Counted from the first letter of the stretch, positions 20,470 to 30,803 are shown. The stretch is 33,003 nucleotides of DNA from Chloroflexota bacterium (GCA_030058085.1 JASGTU010000302.1:1-33003); one strand, 5' to 3'. A program made the numbers and translations. The notes: generated by a model from the letters alone, not told the origin.

Positions 20470-22596
20470 TCAGCGATGCAGCGACGGCATGCGGATCACA
20501 TCCTGCGCACACATGACATTGATGGGAAGCACCTTCACGTTGTCGGGCGGCGAACCGGCGCGCGTGTCGGCGACGAAGACCATCACGGCTTGGCTGAGAT
20601 CGAATGATTCGCCCAAGACCTCCGGGTTGACTGTCAGTGTCACGGCAGACGGAACGACGGCGTCGGGCGACGTCGCCTCGACGATCCAGGGAACATCGTG
20701 CGGCCAAGTGATGACATCGCTTGCCGAGATCGAGGCCGGCGAGAGCGTGTTGAGCCGGGCGCTGTTGCCCAACTCGTCGTAGAGGACCATGACGCCGTTG
20801 TCGATCTCGCCGCCGGTGATCTTGCCTGGCAGCGGACCTGCTCCTGCCGCGCCCAGTTCGGGGACAGGCAGGATGGCGGCGTGGAAGCTTAGGCCAACCG
20901 TGCCGCCAACCTCGATCTCCATCGTAGACGTTATGTTGACCGGCGGTTCACAAGGGAAGTAAGTGAAGCCGGCCGCGCCCGGCTGGAAGAGCAACGTTGC
21001 GGGTTCAACGGTCAAGACCACTTCGATGGAATAGGGCTTGTTGACGACATTGGCGTTGCTCGAGAGCTGGACGGTATGGCGATAGACCCCGATCTGCAAA
21101 TTCGTCGCGTCGAAGTTGAAGGTGATGTTGGCTGGCGTTGCGCCGAACATTGGGTTGACGGTCAACCAGGGCGGCAGGTTTTGTATGACGAAGTAATCGA
21201 CGCTCTGACCGGTGGTGATGTTGGTGAGGAGCACTGTATCGGCGCCGCCGCTCGTGCCAGTGGGGACGGCTGCAGAGACGAGGTTCTTATCTGTACCGAA
21301 CATCGGGCCTTCGATGAAGCCCATCGCGTCGAGGTCACCGACTTTGAGGGTATCGTTGTTGGTGGGCAAGAGGTATTCGGTGCGCGAGTCTGCCCCGACG
21401 GTGCGGTGCGGGTCGTTGAAGACGACGATGCGCGTATCGCTGGCGATGACGATTTCATCGCGACCATCTCCGTCGATATCACCGCCAGCGCCGATTTTGA
21501 ACCTGTCGTCTTTACCGCCTTCGATGTCGGCAAGCGAGATTTCGATGTCGATCAAGGTCTTCTGGTCATCGCCCCATTCGTTGAGCATGATCAAGCGCGG
21601 CGCATCTTCGGAGGGATGGCTGCGCAGGAAGAGGATCTCCTGATCGCCGTTGCCGGCCAGATCGGCGAGGAAGACGGCATCCGGCTGCGGCGCGAACGCC
21701 CACCCCTTGATGGTATCCAGTTCGCCGTCAGATGTATCCCACTCATAAACCCTGAGAGCATCGTTGCTGGGCTTCGTCGTGCGGATCTCGACGATCTCAT
21801 CAGAGCCGCCGGTTTTGACCTGACCGACGGCAACTTTGCGAATTGTGTCGCTGCTCGAGTTCTTGCCGTCGATGCGCAGGAAGCCCTGGTCGACATCGAA
21901 GACGTCGAAGCGTGTGGTCGAGCTTTTACTGTCCACCAGCACAATCTCATCGGAGCCGACGCCGTTGATGTTGCCGCTGGCGGCGAAACGCCATTCGCGG
22001 CCAGAAACTGGGTCGATGTATTCGACGTGCTGTTTCCAGTCTCGACCGGTGGGTTTGCCATTCGGGCCGAGGCTGGCTGCGTTCATGACGATGACGCGGG
22101 TCACGCCGGACGTGTCCTGGTACGAGAAGGCGAATTCATCGCCGGGGATGGCGTTGTCGAAGTTACCGGCGACGACGATACCCGGTGAGCCCACGAAGGT
22201 TTCCTCATAGAGAGTGTCCCAGGGGATGCCGTTGATCTTCTTGTTTGGGTCGGTGATGCCAGAGGCGATGACCGGGTCAAAGACGCCGATCTTGGTATTG
22301 CCGCCCTCTGAGCCGATGGCGATGATTTCCAGGTCGCCGTCATCGTTCACATCGCCAAGGTCGATCTCGCGCCAGCCGCCCGTGGGGCTGAACCATTGTA
22401 CGAGCGGGTCGCCCTGTGTGTCGAGTACACGGATGATGCCGTTGCGATCGACGTAGACAATCTCTTTGCTGGGGTCTGCGCTAGGGACGGCTTGGGCAGG
22501 CGCGGCGTTGAGTATCATCCCCAGAATCGGCCCTGCCAGCAGAGCAATCAGGGCGGCGGCGGCGCGCCATTTGCGAACAGGGAATTGAGCTTGCAT
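20470..22596 (-). CDS. Secreted FG-GAP/VCBS-type beta-propeller protein
   Basis: A 708-aa protein with a Sec signal peptide: basic RKWR, a hydrophobic core ALIALLAGPILGMIL, and probable cleavage after AAPAQA near residue 36. The start was set at ATG 22596 because AAGGAG lies 9 nt upstream and the signal peptide begins there. Six or more repeated units end in a D/E-I-hydrophobic strand, including DVNDDGDLEIIAIG, GVGSDEIVLV, TGGSDEIVEI, NGDQEILFL and DIDGDGRDEIVIAS. This is the Ca-binding FG-GAP/VCBS pattern that forms propellers. A beta-sandwich part follows (PPWLTVNPMFGATPANITFN, BACON-like), then an unassigned C-terminal region. It is probably exported and involved in surface binding or recognition; the ligand is unknown. 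No TM anchor or sorting signal is seen at the C-terminus. Confidence 0.85.
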   Translation of the reverse strand: MQAQFPVRKWRAAAALIALLAGPILGMILNAAPAQAVPSADPSKEIVYVDRNGIIRVLDTQGDPLVQWFSPTGGWREIDLGDVNDDGDLEIIAIGSEGGNTKIGVFDPVIASGITDPNKKINGIPWDTLYEETFVGSPGIVVAGNFDNAIPGDEFAFSYQDTSGVTRVIVMNAASLGPNGKPTGRDWKQHVEYIDPVSGREWRFAASGNINGVGSDEIVLVDSKSSTTRFDVFDVDQGFLRIDGKNSSSDTIRKVAVGQVKTGGSDEIVEIRTTKPSNDALRVYEWDTSDGELDTIKGWAFAPQPDAVFLADLAGNGDQEILFLRSHPSEDAPRLIMLNEWGDDQKTLIDIEISLADIEGGKDDRFKIGAGGDIDGDGRDEIVIASDTRIVVFNDPHRTVGADSRTEYLLPTNNDTLKVGDLDAMGFIEGPMFGTDKNLVSAAVPTGTSGGADTVLLTNITTGQSVDYFVIQNLPPWLTVNPMFGATPANITFNFDATNLQIGVYRHTVQLSSNANVVNKPYSIEVVLTVEPATLLFQPGAAGFTYFPCEPPVNITSTMEIEVGGTVGLSFHAAILPVPELGAAGAGPLPGKITGGEIDNGVMVLYDELGNSARLNTLSPASISASDVITWPHDVPWIVEATSPDAVVPSAVTLTVNPEVLGESFDLSQAVMVFVADTRAGSPPDNVKVLPINVMCAQDVIRMPSLHR

Positions 22597-22693
22597 ATAA
22601 CGATTCTCCTTTGTTTGGTTCGCGTCGCTGATCTCTGGCGTCATGGATGCCGGGTTGGCGATTGGCCGCAATGACGGTATCCTTGCAGAGTCA

Positions 22694-22734
22694 GACCAGT
22701 GGTCACTATAGTACAGGTATTGTGTAAGGCCCAA
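22694..22734 (-). promoter_or_regulatory. Possible promoter with overlapping palindrome, propeller-protein gene
   Basis: On the minus strand TATAGT (22705-22710) with a poor -35 TTGGGC (22729-22734) at 18 nt. Directly downstream is the inverted repeat GACCA-G-TGGTC (22694-22704), covering the likely start point, where an operator would act. The start codon is about 100 nt further on. Confidence 0.4.
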
Positions 22735-22771
22735 AACGGGGGCATTGTACCTTGTGCAAATTTCCGGCATC

Positions 22772-22795
22772 GCTAGGTACATTGCTAGTTGCATT
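22772..22795. repeat. Tandem imperfect 12-mer in the propeller/mdh divergent region
   Basis: GCTAGGTACATT (22772-22783) is followed directly by GCTAGTTGCATT (22784-22795), matching at 10 of 12 positions. It lies in the 300-nt divergent intergenic region upstream of mdh. It could be a pair of regulator sites; nothing else is recognisable nearer to mdh, where I could not find a convincing promoter. Confidence 0.3.
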
Positions 22796-22896
22796 CTGGC
22801 GTGTTGAACTGTAGCCATTTTCTCCGGCGGCTGCTATCATCTACGACTGTCATCGTCAAAGACTGCGTTGCATATGATTACACAGGAGGCTACCAC

Positions 22897-23880
22897 ATGT
22901 CATCACCTATCCGAGTCGCGGTGACGGGCGCAGCCGGCAACATCGGCTATGCGATTGCCTTTCGGATCGCCAACGGCGATCTCTTCGGGCCGAACCAGCC
23001 GGTCAGCCTGCAACTGCTCGAGATCACGCCCACGCTCCAGGCGCTGGAAGGCGTGGCCATGGAACTGAGCGACTGCGCGTTTCCACTCTTGTCCGATGTC
23101 GCGCTTACCGACGATCCGATGACGGCGTTCGACGGGGCGAACTGGGCGCTGCTGATCGGGGCGCGGCCGCGCAGCAAGGGCATGGAGCGCAAAGACCTGC
23201 TGGACGCCAACGGCGCCATCTTCAAGCCACAAGGACAAGCCCTCAACGCGCGGGCGGCGTCGGACATTCGCGTGCTGGTCGTGGGCAACCCGGCCAACAC
23301 CAATGCCCTGATCGCTATGAGCAACGCGCCGGATATCCCCAACGAGCGCTTTACGGCCATGACGCGACTGGACCACAATCGTGCCGTGTCGCAACTTGCG
23401 CTGAGAGCAAAGACGCCGGTGACTGCAGTGAAGAAGGTGGCGATCTGGGGTAACCATAGCTCGACGCAATACCCGGACGCGTTTCATGCTGAGATCAATG
23501 GCCGGCCTGCGCCGGAGGTGATCGGCGACGATTCGTGGCTTCGCGAGACGTTTATCCCCACGGTGCAGAAGCGCGGCGCGGCCGTGATCGAAGCGCGCGG
23601 GCAGAGCAGCGCAGCTAGCGCAGCCAACGCGGCCATCAACCACGTGCAGACGTGGGCGCACGGCACGGCGGCGGGCGACTGGGTCAGCATGGCGATTCCG
23701 AGCACGGGCGACTACGGTTCGCCTAAGGGTGTGATCTTCAGCTATCCCGTTACAGTGCAGAACGGCGAGTATTCGGTCGTGCAAGGCTTGCCTTTGAGCG
23801 ACTTTGATCGCGCCATGATAGAGGCGACGGGCAACGAACTGCTGGAAGAACGCGCTGCGGTCGAGGAAATTTTGGCCTGA
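22897..23880 (+). CDS. mdh: Malate dehydrogenase (NAD-dependent)
   Basis: A 327-aa cytoplasmic enzyme interconverting malate and oxaloacetate in the TCA cycle. It has the dinucleotide motif [12 protein letters not shown] (near 8-19), then [19 protein letters not shown] with the substrate-binding Arg loop. Also visible are [22 protein letters not shown] with the catalytic Asp, and [12 protein letters not shown] with the catalytic His. These match the type found in Thermus and in eukaryotic cytosol rather than the LDH-like MDH often reported in Chloroflexus. The start at ATG 22897 has GGAGG 7 nt upstream; the open frame continues further 5' but is not family-like. It ends before a perfect palindrome shared with ppk. 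Confidence 0.96.
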   Translation: MSSPIRVAVTGAAGNIGYAIAFRIANGDLFGPNQPVSLQLLEITPTLQALEGVAMELSDCAFPLLSDVALTDDPMTAFDGANWALLIGARPRSKGMERKDLLDANGAIFKPQGQALNARAASDIRVLVVGNPANTNALIAMSNAPDIPNERFTAMTRLDHNRAVSQLALRAKTPVTAVKKVAIWGNHSSTQYPDAFHAEINGRPAPEVIGDDSWLRETFIPTVQKRGAAVIEARGQSSAASAANAAINHVQTWAHGTAAGDWVSMAIPSTGDYGSPKGVIFSYPVTVQNGEYSVVQGLPLSDFDRAMIEATGNELLEERAAVEEILA

Positions 23881-23948
23881 CGCCAGCCAACGGCAGCGTT
23901 GAGACGATAAACGTGGCGCGTCTGTAGAAACACATGGCGCACCATCGA

Positions 23949-23974
23949 GCCGGCGCTCCCGCGGGAGCGCCGGC
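23949..23974. terminator. Perfect 26-nt palindrome between convergent mdh and ppk
   Basis: GCCGGCGCTCCCG and its exact reverse complement are directly abutted, so a hairpin would use the central bases as loop. It is followed on plus by GGCGTTTC. Its position in the 145-nt gap between two converging genes suggests a bidirectional terminator. Confidence 0.6.
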
Positions 23975-24025
23975 GGCGTTTCTGATGGGTAATACGTCTG
24001 GCGAAGCCGGTTGGTTCCGGCGCGA

Positions 24026-26308
24026 CTAGATGTCGTCGCGCAGTTGTGAGGTGGTCAGCCGCGCGTGCCGCATGAGCGCTTGCTGGCTTCCCAGAGCGTC
24101 GAGGGGCAGAGGATTGCCGTCCAGCTTGGGCTGCCGCTGGCGGTAACGACCGTCGGGCAGCATTTCCCAAGCCTGGCGGTCGTCTTCGATAGAGGCCTGA
24201 AGTATGTGGTAGATCTGCGCCTGCAGCCGAGGGTCCTCAATGGGGACGATGGCCTCGACACGGTTTGAGAGGTTGCGTTTCATCCAGTCGGCGCTGCCGA
24301 TGTAGTAGCGCGGGCTGCCGTTGTTCTCGAAGTACCAGATGCGGGGGTGTTCGAGAAAGCGGCCGATGATGCTGATGACGCGAATGTTCTCGCTGACGCC
24401 GGGCAGGCCGGGGCGGACGCGGCAGTTACCGCGCACGATCAGGTCGATCTGCACGCCGGCCTGGCTGGCCTCGTAGAGTTTGCGCGCGAGGACGGGGTCT
24501 TCCATGCCGTTCATTTTGCCGATCACGCGCGCAGGCCGGCCGCGCAGCGCGTTGGCAATCTCGGTGTCGATTAACTCTAGGAACTTTTGGCGCATATTCA
24601 CGGGCGCGACGAGGAGCTTGCGGTATTCGATCTGCCGGCTGTAGCCGGTGAGGTAATTGAAGACGTCCATGATGTCGGCGCCGATATCGGGCCGGCAACT
24701 GAAAAAGCCCAGATCGGTGTAGAGTGCGGCGGTCTTGGGGTTGTAGTTGCCTGTGCCGATGTGGTAATAGGCGCGGAGGCCGTCTTCTTCCTCGCGGATG
24801 ACAAGCGATAGCTTGGAGTGGGTCTTAAGGCCGACCAAGCCGTAGGCGACGTGGCAGCCGGCGTTTTCCAGCGCGCGCGCCCACTCGATGTTCTGCGCTT
24901 CGTCGAAGCGCGCTTTGACCTCGACGAGGACGGCGACTTGTTTGCCGCGCTCCGCCGCCTGGATCAGCGCAGCTACGACCGGCGAGTCGGCGCTGGTACG
25001 GTAGAGCGTCTGCTTGATGGCGAGTACTTGGGGATCGCGGGCGGCGGCCTCGATGAACTGCTGGGTGCTGGCGCCGAAACTGTGATAGGGGTGGTGGACT
25101 AGCAGGTCGCCCTGGCGAATGATGGAGAAGATCTCGCCGGCGCGCGACGTCCGGTCAAGACCGGCAAGGCGGGGGGGCGTAAGCGGCGTCCACGGCTCGT
25201 ACTTGAGGTGCGGCAGGTTGATATCGGCCAGCATGAACAGATCGGCCAAACGTAGCGGCCCACGCACGGGGTATATGTCATCCATCTCCAGCCCCAGCTC
25301 GTTGCGCAGGAGACCTAGCATGTCGTCGGGCATGTTCGCGTCAATTTCGAGGCGTACAACCGCGGCGAAGCGCTGCTCGCGCAGCTCCTCGTTGATCATC
25401 TCCAGCAGATCGTCGGCCTCTTCCTCGTTGCGGGCGATGTCGGCGTTGCGCGTCACACGGAAGGGATAGGCGGCTAGGACATCCATGCTGGGGAAGAGGG
25501 CGTCCAGATTGTGGATCATGATCTGTTCGAGCGGTACGAAATGCAGCGGGTTGTCGAGCGAGACCCAGCGCGGGCGGTTTTTAGGCACTTTGACGCGGGC
25601 GAAGCGTTTCTCGTCGCTGACCGGATCACGCAGGAGAACGCCCAGGCTTAGGCTGAGGTTGCTGATGAAGGGGAAGGGGTGCCCGGGGTCTACGGCAAGC
25701 GGCGTGAGTATGGGATATACCTCGCGCAGGAAGTAGGCGCGCAGACGTTGCTGTTGCTCGAAATCCAGTTCGCCGTAGTCGAGGACGCGCACGCCGTGCT
25801 CGGCCAAGTTGGGCAGGATGTCGTGCAGGAAGCAGTCGCTTTGACTTTCCATCATCGGGCGTACAGCCTGAGCAATCAGCCGAAGCTGGAATTCCGGCGT
25901 CCAGCCGTGTAAGGTGAGGTTGGCGACGCCCGCGGCCTGCTGGCGCTTGAGGCCGCCAACGCGTTTGCGGAAGAACTCGTCCAGGTTGCTGGCGGTGATG
26001 GCGAGGAATTTTACCCGTTCAAGCAGCGGCGTGCGTGCGTCGAGCGCTTCTTGCAGCACGCGCCAGTTGAAGTCGAGCCAATTCAACTCGCGGTTGTAGA
26101 CCATGTCGGAGCTGCTTAACTCATCCAGCGAAAGAGTAGCAATGTCTACATCGGGGACGTAGGCGTGTTCCTTAGGCTGGATTACCTCAGGCTCGGGCTC
26201 GGGTTCGTAGAGGGCGACGCGCCCATTTTCGCTATCCTGGGCAGGCGCGGCGGAGCGGCTATCGAGCCGGACAGCGGCATCGCTATCGATTTGGCTTTGA
26301 GATGACAT
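24026..26308 (-). CDS. ppk1: Polyphosphate kinase 1
   Basis: A 760-aa enzyme that reversibly polymerises the gamma-phosphate of ATP into polyphosphate, associated with the membrane. The N domain opens with [18 protein letters not shown] (71-88). Catalytic domains contain [15 protein letters not shown] (432-439) and VEVKARFDE. The phosphorylated His497 is in LKTHSK, then [10 protein letters not shown], and the second conserved His654 is in LEHPRIWYF, with IGSADWM. The first 65 or so residues are an acidic, probably disordered extension (EPEPEPEV) absent from E. coli PPK1. The start ATG 26308 has only a weak ribosome site; an internal start at residue 69 would cut into the domain edge. A promoter lies about 75 nt upstream. 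Confidence 0.96.
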   Translation of the reverse strand: MSSQSQIDSDAAVRLDSRSAAPAQDSENGRVALYEPEPEPEVIQPKEHAYVPDVDIATLSLDELSSSDMVYNRELNWLDFNWRVLQEALDARTPLLERVKFLAITASNLDEFFRKRVGGLKRQQAAGVANLTLHGWTPEFQLRLIAQAVRPMMESQSDCFLHDILPNLAEHGVRVLDYGELDFEQQQRLRAYFLREVYPILTPLAVDPGHPFPFISNLSLSLGVLLRDPVSDEKRFARVKVPKNRPRWVSLDNPLHFVPLEQIMIHNLDALFPSMDVLAAYPFRVTRNADIARNEEEADDLLEMINEELREQRFAAVVRLEIDANMPDDMLGLLRNELGLEMDDIYPVRGPLRLADLFMLADINLPHLKYEPWTPLTPPRLAGLDRTSRAGEIFSIIRQGDLLVHHPYHSFGASTQQFIEAAARDPQVLAIKQTLYRTSADSPVVAALIQAAERGKQVAVLVEVKARFDEAQNIEWARALENAGCHVAYGLVGLKTHSKLSLVIREEEDGLRAYYHIGTGNYNPKTAALYTDLGFFSCRPDIGADIMDVFNYLTGYSRQIEYRKLLVAPVNMRQKFLELIDTEIANALRGRPARVIGKMNGMEDPVLARKLYEASQAGVQIDLIVRGNCRVRPGLPGVSENIRVISIIGRFLEHPRIWYFENNGSPRYYIGSADWMKRNLSNRVEAIVPIEDPRLQAQIYHILQASIEDDRQAWEMLPDGRYRQRQPKLDGNPLPLDALGSQQALMRHARLTTSQLRDDI

Positions 26309-26784
26309 AAGTTGCTCGCTTCGGCATTGTTCCTGGGGGCGATATCGACTCTGATCATCCTCGGCGGTGAGGATGTTGCCACATTGTAAGGGTATTGGGA
26401 GCGTTTGTCTAGTCCTTCCGCGTAGTTTGGGATGGAAACAGAGTGGGTGTGACGGGCCGGCAACCGTTCGCTGTGGCGCTTTATTATGTGTGCTAGCGGC
26501 GCGTATACCGGCGCAGTGACGCCGGCGCGGACGCTTGCGCAGCTATTCTTGGGGGCAATCGGGGCGGAGGGGCGGTCTGGCCTGAATCGGCGACGTGTTT
26601 GTTCGCTGATGACGGGCAAACAGTTTAGAATGAATCCTGTACAGATGAACAGGCAAGTTCCAAGACGAGTCCGCTTTGCATAAAGCAGTCCGTTGCGGAA
26701 ACCGGCATTCGGCAATGGCTCTGACGCCGGGGATTATGGACTGAGGCGCCGGTCGTTGTCGCAGACAGCACGAAGGAGAGAGGC
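26309..26784. other. 476-nt divergent intergenic region between ppk1 and the CPBP gene
   Basis: It holds the ppk1 promoter, a small hairpin CATCCT/AGGATG in the ppk1 leader (26356-26375) and a hairpin CCGGCG-CAGTGA-CGCCGG (26508-26525). A -10-like TAGAAT (26626-26631) on the plus strand lacks a convincing -35. No gene, RNA or repeat is recognised in the rest. Confidence 0.5.
26383..26411 (-). promoter_or_regulatory. Promoter of ppk1
   Basis: On the minus strand -35 TAGACA (26406-26411), a 17-nt spacer and -10 TACAAT (26383-26388). The predicted start is near 26376, immediately before the small leader hairpin at 26356-26375. I see no Pho-box-like direct repeats. Confidence 0.6.
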
Positions 26785-27852
26785 ATGTCGGAGATCATTG
26801 GGGTCATCATGGCATTCGTGCCGGTCATATTGGTGTTGTTGCTGGCCAATCTCGCTGAGCGCTTGCGGGGAAATGAGCAGCCATATGGGGCGCCGGCGCT
26901 CTTCGCCTACGTCTTGCTTGCCTTGATGTACGGCTTGGGCGTGATGGCGGGACTTGGACTGCATTTGGCCGGCACGATCGCCGTTCAACAGCCTGGCCTT
27001 ATGTCGGAGGCGGGAGGGGGCTTCGGCGGATTAGGTGAATTTGATTCGCTGCCGCTGTTGGCGGCAGGCATCTGGGCGCCTTCGCTATTGGGGCTGATCC
27101 TGCTCCTGCCGCCGGTGCGTCGGGCGCTGGGACGTATTCTGCCCATCGATACGGAAAGCCCTGTCCACGCGGTGGCCTTATCCCTGTCTATGTTGATTCT
27201 GGTGAACCTGATGATGACTCTCGGCGTAGGCTTGGACACCTTGACCGGCGTACTGGCTGAGGGGGAGGGCTTAGGATCGAACGACGGCGTCACAATCGCG
27301 ATGTTGTGGGTGCAGCAGGCCTTGATGGCGCTGACGGCCGCACTCGGCGTGGGCTGGCTTACGCGGCGCAGTTGGGCGGCGGCGGCGCGGCGTCTGGGCG
27401 TCGTGCGGCCTAGCAGCCAAGACTGGATTGTGGGGATCGGCGCCGGCCTACTTCTTGTGCCGGTTGTGATTTTGTTGGAGTATTTGGCTTCGCTGGCGGG
27501 CATTGTGGCGGACCCGGACGTAGAGAAGTTGACCGAGCAGCTGCTGGGGCCGTTGTTCCGTTCGCCTTTTGGCATCCTTACGTTGGGCGTAGCTGCTGCG
27601 TTGGGAGAGGAGCCGCTCTTCAGGGGCGCTGCGCAGCCGCGCTTCGGCTTGGCGCTTACGGCCGTGATGTTTGCCTTGGTGCACAGCAATTACGGCATTA
27701 CGCTTTCGACGGCGATCGTCTTCCTCTTGGGGCTGGTGTTGGGCCTGCTTCGGATACGACGTAACACTACCACGGCTATGCTTGCACACGCGGTGTATAA
27801 TATCTCATTAGGACTGCTTGCCTACTTCAGTATTTCGTTCCTGGATAGCTAG
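26785..27852 (+). CDS. CPBP family intramembrane metalloprotease (CAAX/Abi type)
   Basis: A 355-aa polytopic membrane protein with about eight hydrophobic segments. The CPBP active-site motifs are all in the C-terminal half: GEEPLFRG (E-E-x3-R), FALVHSNYG (F-x3-H) and HAVYN (H-x3-N). Members cleave within membranes or process CAAX- or bacteriocin-related substrates; the substrate here is unknown. The N-terminal half, with several extra helices and a Gly-rich loop (EAGGGFGGLGEF), is longer than the minimal domain. ATG 26785 has GGAG upstream in AAGGAGAGAGGC. The MFS gene follows after 75 nt. Confidence 0.9.
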   Translation: MSEIIGVIMAFVPVILVLLLANLAERLRGNEQPYGAPALFAYVLLALMYGLGVMAGLGLHLAGTIAVQQPGLMSEAGGGFGGLGEFDSLPLLAAGIWAPSLLGLILLLPPVRRALGRILPIDTESPVHAVALSLSMLILVNLMMTLGVGLDTLTGVLAEGEGLGSNDGVTIAMLWVQQALMALTAALGVGWLTRRSWAAAARRLGVVRPSSQDWIVGIGAGLLLVPVVILLEYLASLAGIVADPDVEKLTEQLLGPLFRSPFGILTLGVAAALGEEPLFRGAAQPRFGLALTAVMFALVHSNYGITLSTAIVFLLGLVLGLLRIRRNTTTAMLAHAVYNISLGLLAYFSISFLDS

Positions 27853-27927
27853 GAGCGTTAAGCATCGCGGAACTCACGCCTCTGGCAGCGTCAGTCCGCT
27901 TGTGTAGCTAGATTGGGGTTTGTTTTC

Positions 27928-29166
27928 ATGATGCCTGCATGGCGTCGTAATCTTTACGTGTTGTTCTTCGTGCAGTTGTTGTCCACCGCCGGATTTAGCC
28001 TCGTCTTCCCGTTTCTGCCGCTTTATGTGAAGGAAATAGGCATTGCTACCCGTGGCTCGATTGAGTTCTGGGTCGGTTTGGTTTTCTCTTCACAGGCGGT
28101 GACGATGATGATTGCGTCGCCGATTTGGGGCGGGCTGGCAGATCGGTATGGGCGTAAGCTGATGTTGGTGCGAGCGACTGTCGGCGGCGCAATCCTGATT
28201 GGGCTGATGGGTTTTGTCCAGAACGTGGAGCAATTGGTCATTCTGCGAACCGTCCAAGGCACAATCACGGGCGTGGTGGCAGCGGCTAGCGCGCTCGTTG
28301 CCGCCTCCGCGCCGCGTGAGCGATCCGGTGAAGCGCTTGGCATGATGCAAATGGCGCGGTCAACCGGCGTGGCTGTGGGGCCTATCATCGGCGGCGTATT
28401 AGGCGACGCTTTCGGCTTCCGCGAGAGCTTTTGGATCACCGGGATCATGCTGGGCATTTCGGGCATCTGCACGATGGTGTGGGTGCATGAAGACTTTACG
28501 CCTCCCGAGCGGTCGAAGCGGCCGGGGCTGTTGAGCGGCTATAAGAAATTGCTGAAGGCGCCTGGCATGAACGGGCTGTATGAGTTGAGCTTTCTGCGCA
28601 GTCTTGGCCAATCGATGATCGGACCCATCGCCGCGTTGTTTGTCGTCGAACTGATGGGGACCGAGACCGGTGCGGCATCGGTAACCGGCATCGTAATGGG
28701 CGGCGCGGCTTTCACCGCAGCCATCAGTTCGGTGTGGTTGGGGAACCTGGGTGACCGCATCGGTCACGGCCGCGTGTTGATCGCCTCTGCGGCTGCGTCT
28801 GTTCTTCTGTTCCTGCCGCAGCCGTTCGTGACGACAACGTGGCAGCTTGTTGTATTGCAAGCGTTGAGCGGTTTTGCGGTGGGAGGCATGATCCCGTCGG
28901 TTGCAGCGCTGATGAATCTGTGGGCGCCGAGCGGGAACCAGGGCGCTACATATGGGCTAGATACCAGCGTCAATGCGGCGGCGCGCAGCATTTCGCCGAT
29001 GCTGGCGGCGGGCATCGCCTATTGGATCGGGCTGCGCGGCGTATTCGGCATGACGGCTTTAGTGTATGCAGCCGTCATGCTGATGGCGATCCATGTGCTG
29101 AACGCGGCCAATAGACAGGCGCGCAGCGTGCCGTCTCGCCCGTCTTTGGCCAAAGGCGGCGACTAG
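27928..29166 (+). CDS. Major facilitator superfamily transporter (drug efflux-like)
   Basis: A 412-aa protein with 12 predicted TM helices. It opens [20 protein letters not shown] and [13 protein letters not shown]. The loop 2-3 motif [14 protein letters not shown] matches the MFS G-x3-D-R-x-G-R-K/R pattern, and [19 protein letters not shown] resembles motif C of drug/H+ antiporters. It probably exports small molecules by proton antiport; the substrate is not assignable. ATG 27928 is preferred (GGGG 9 nt upstream); an upstream TTG at 27913 is also in frame. Its stop codon overlaps, on the opposite strand, the stop of the convergent PLP lyase at a CTAG. Confidence 0.91.
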   Translation: MMPAWRRNLYVLFFVQLLSTAGFSLVFPFLPLYVKEIGIATRGSIEFWVGLVFSSQAVTMMIASPIWGGLADRYGRKLMLVRATVGGAILIGLMGFVQNVEQLVILRTVQGTITGVVAAASALVAASAPRERSGEALGMMQMARSTGVAVGPIIGGVLGDAFGFRESFWITGIMLGISGICTMVWVHEDFTPPERSKRPGLLSGYKKLLKAPGMNGLYELSFLRSLGQSMIGPIAALFVVELMGTETGAASVTGIVMGGAAFTAAISSVWLGNLGDRIGHGRVLIASAAASVLLFLPQPFVTTTWQLVVLQALSGFAVGGMIPSVAALMNLWAPSGNQGATYGLDTSVNAAARSISPMLAAGIAYWIGLRGVFGMTALVYAAVMLMAIHVLNAANRQARSVPSRPSLAKGGD

Positions 29167-30344
29167 CGGTTGGCAGACAGCGCTTCGGCCATACGCTCTA
29201 GCGCCTGGGCGAGCGTTGCCCGCGGGCAGCCGAAGTTGAGGCGGACAAAGCCTTTTCCGCCTGGGCCGAACCAGGCGCCGTCGTTCAGGGCGACGCGTGC
29301 GTTGTTGAGGAAGAAATCGTAGGGGTTGCCCAGGATGCCGGCGTTGCGACAGTCGAACCAGGCCAGGAAGGTTGCCTCGGGTATCGTGATCGCAAGGGCA
29401 GGCATATTCTGCTTCACGAATTGCAGCGTGAAGTTCCGGTTATCCGTGAGGTAACGCTGTAGTTCCTCCAGCCAATCTGCACATTGCGAATAGGCGGCCT
29501 GCGCTGCGACCAGCCCCAAGACATTGACATGGGGTACGATGCCCGCGGCCGCGCGCTGGAAGCGTTTGCGCAGTTCGGCATCAGGAATGATGGCCATGCT
29601 GCAGCCGAGACCGGGCAGGTTGTAGGTCTTGCTGGGAGCCATGAGCGTGATGGTGCGCGCTGCGATTTCGGGATCGAGTGCGGCGATAGGGATATGTTGA
29701 GCGCCGTCGAGCAGCAGGTCGCAGTGGATCTCGTCGGAGCAGATGACGAGGTCGTGGCGCAAGCAATGCTCCGCCAGTGTCTCCAATTCCCTGCGGTTGA
29801 AGGCGCGCCCGACTGGGTTGTGGGGATTGCACAGGATGTGCAGCCGCGTATCGGCGGTAGTGGCCTGCTCGATTGCGGCGAAGTCCATCTCGTAGTAGAG
29901 CGCGTCCTGTCCATTGTGATGGTTAGCAGAGGCGGCAAGCGGCGCGTTGCGCAGCGATCTGCTCTGTAGGTCGACCGAGCTGAGGAATGGGCCGTAGACT
30001 GGCGTGCAGACGAGGACGCCGTCACCGGGGGCGCCGACTGTACGCGCAGCGACGTTAATGCCGGAAACTAGGCCGGGCAGGAAGACGATCGCTTCGGGGG
30101 CGACATCCCAGCCGTACTGTTCTGCCAAATGGGCGCAGAAGATGGCGCGCAACTCGGCGGGATCGCCGGCATAGCCAAAGACGGCATGCTCGACGCGATC
30201 ATGAAGCGCATCAATGACTGGCGGGGGGCAGCGGAAATCCATGTCGGCTACCCACAGGGGCAGAATATCGTCCGGGTAGCGTGTCCATTTACCGCTGTCG
30301 CTGTTGCGGCGGTCAATTGAGCTATCGAAATCGTATTTGGTCAT
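29163..30344 (-). CDS. MalY/PatB-type PLP-dependent C-S lyase (aminotransferase fold)
   Basis: A 393-aa fold-type I PLP enzyme. It begins [20 protein letters not shown], with [20 protein letters not shown], the hallmark opening of MalY/PatB. PLP-site motifs are [18 protein letters not shown], the Schiff-base Lys in [14 protein letters not shown], and the carboxylate-binding Arg in [10 protein letters not shown]. Such enzymes cleave cystathionine or cysteine to homocysteine or sulfide, pyruvate and ammonia. ATG 30344 fits the family start; no strong ribosome site is visible. It lies 84 nt after mrpG on the same strand, so cotranscription is possible but unlikely to be functionally meaningful. 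Confidence 0.93.
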   Translation of the reverse strand: MTKYDFDSSIDRRNSDSGKWTRYPDDILPLWVADMDFRCPPPVIDALHDRVEHAVFGYAGDPAELRAIFCAHLAEQYGWDVAPEAIVFLPGLVSGINVAARTVGAPGDGVLVCTPVYGPFLSSVDLQSRSLRNAPLAASANHHNGQDALYYEMDFAAIEQATTADTRLHILCNPHNPVGRAFNRRELETLAEHCLRHDLVICSDEIHCDLLLDGAQHIPIAALDPEIAARTITLMAPSKTYNLPGLGCSMAIIPDAELRKRFQRAAAGIVPHVNVLGLVAAQAAYSQCADWLEELQRYLTDNRNFTLQFVKQNMPALAITIPEATFLAWFDCRNAGILGNPYDFFLNNARVALNDGAWFGPGGKGFVRLNFGCPRATLAQALERMAEALSANR

Positions 30345-30428
30345 GACGGCAATTGTCCGAGGTGACTGGAGACGCCGGCGCGCGAGGAGTCCTGCACGCG
30401 CAGCGCCGGGCATTGGAGGATCGAACGT

Positions 30429-30803
30429 CTATTTGCGTTTGCCGGCTTGGCGGCGCCGCGGCTGATTGTTCGGTTTGTCCTGTCCCATGGTCGCCATGTC
30501 GTCGTAGTTGAGCACGAAGCGACGATCAGGATCGATGCGATAGGTGGCGCGCGCCATGGTCGTGGTGGCGACGGGGGCGGTGACGAAGAAGAGGAAGATT
30601 ATTACGATCATCAGCGGGAAGTCGTCTGGGAAATGAATGCCGGCGCTGAGCAGAATTGTGCTGACGCCGAGGGTCGACGCCTTGGCTGCGGCGTGCATCC
30701 TGGCATAGACGTCGGGCAGGCGAACGATGCCTACTGCACTGATGATAGTGAAGACCACGCCGATCGCGGCGATGATGATGACAATGGTTTCTTGAAGCGT
30801 CAT
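30429..30803 (-). CDS. mrpG: Mrp Na+/H+ antiporter subunit G
   Basis: A 124-aa small membrane subunit with three TM helices: IVIIIAAIGVVFTIISAVGI, the LGVSTILLSAGIHF region, and PLMIVIIFLFFVTAPVATT. The family motif RLPDVYARMHAAAKASTLG is present. MrpG is an essential accessory part of the multisubunit cation/proton antiporter. ATG 30803 was chosen with GGAG 11 nt upstream; a GTG at 30824 would add seven residues. The C-terminus carries a basic tail (PRRRQAGKRK). It lies 54 nt after mrpF. Confidence 0.94.
   Translation of the reverse strand: MTLQETIVIIIAAIGVVFTIISAVGIVRLPDVYARMHAAAKASTLGVSTILLSAGIHFPDDFPLMIVIIFLFFVTAPVATTTMARATYRIDPDRRFVLNYDDMATMGQDKPNNQPRRRQAGKRK

Noticed and set aside
21076-22188. 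370-codon plus-strand frame antisense to the propeller gene
   Set aside because: The acidic, repeat-like product is the mirror of the FG-GAP repeats; the minus strand has the signal peptide and ribosome site.
24026-26308. Phospholipase D-type annotation for the ppk1 product
   Set aside because: The core folds like phospholipase D, but the full PPK1 domain order and both catalytic His motifs are present.
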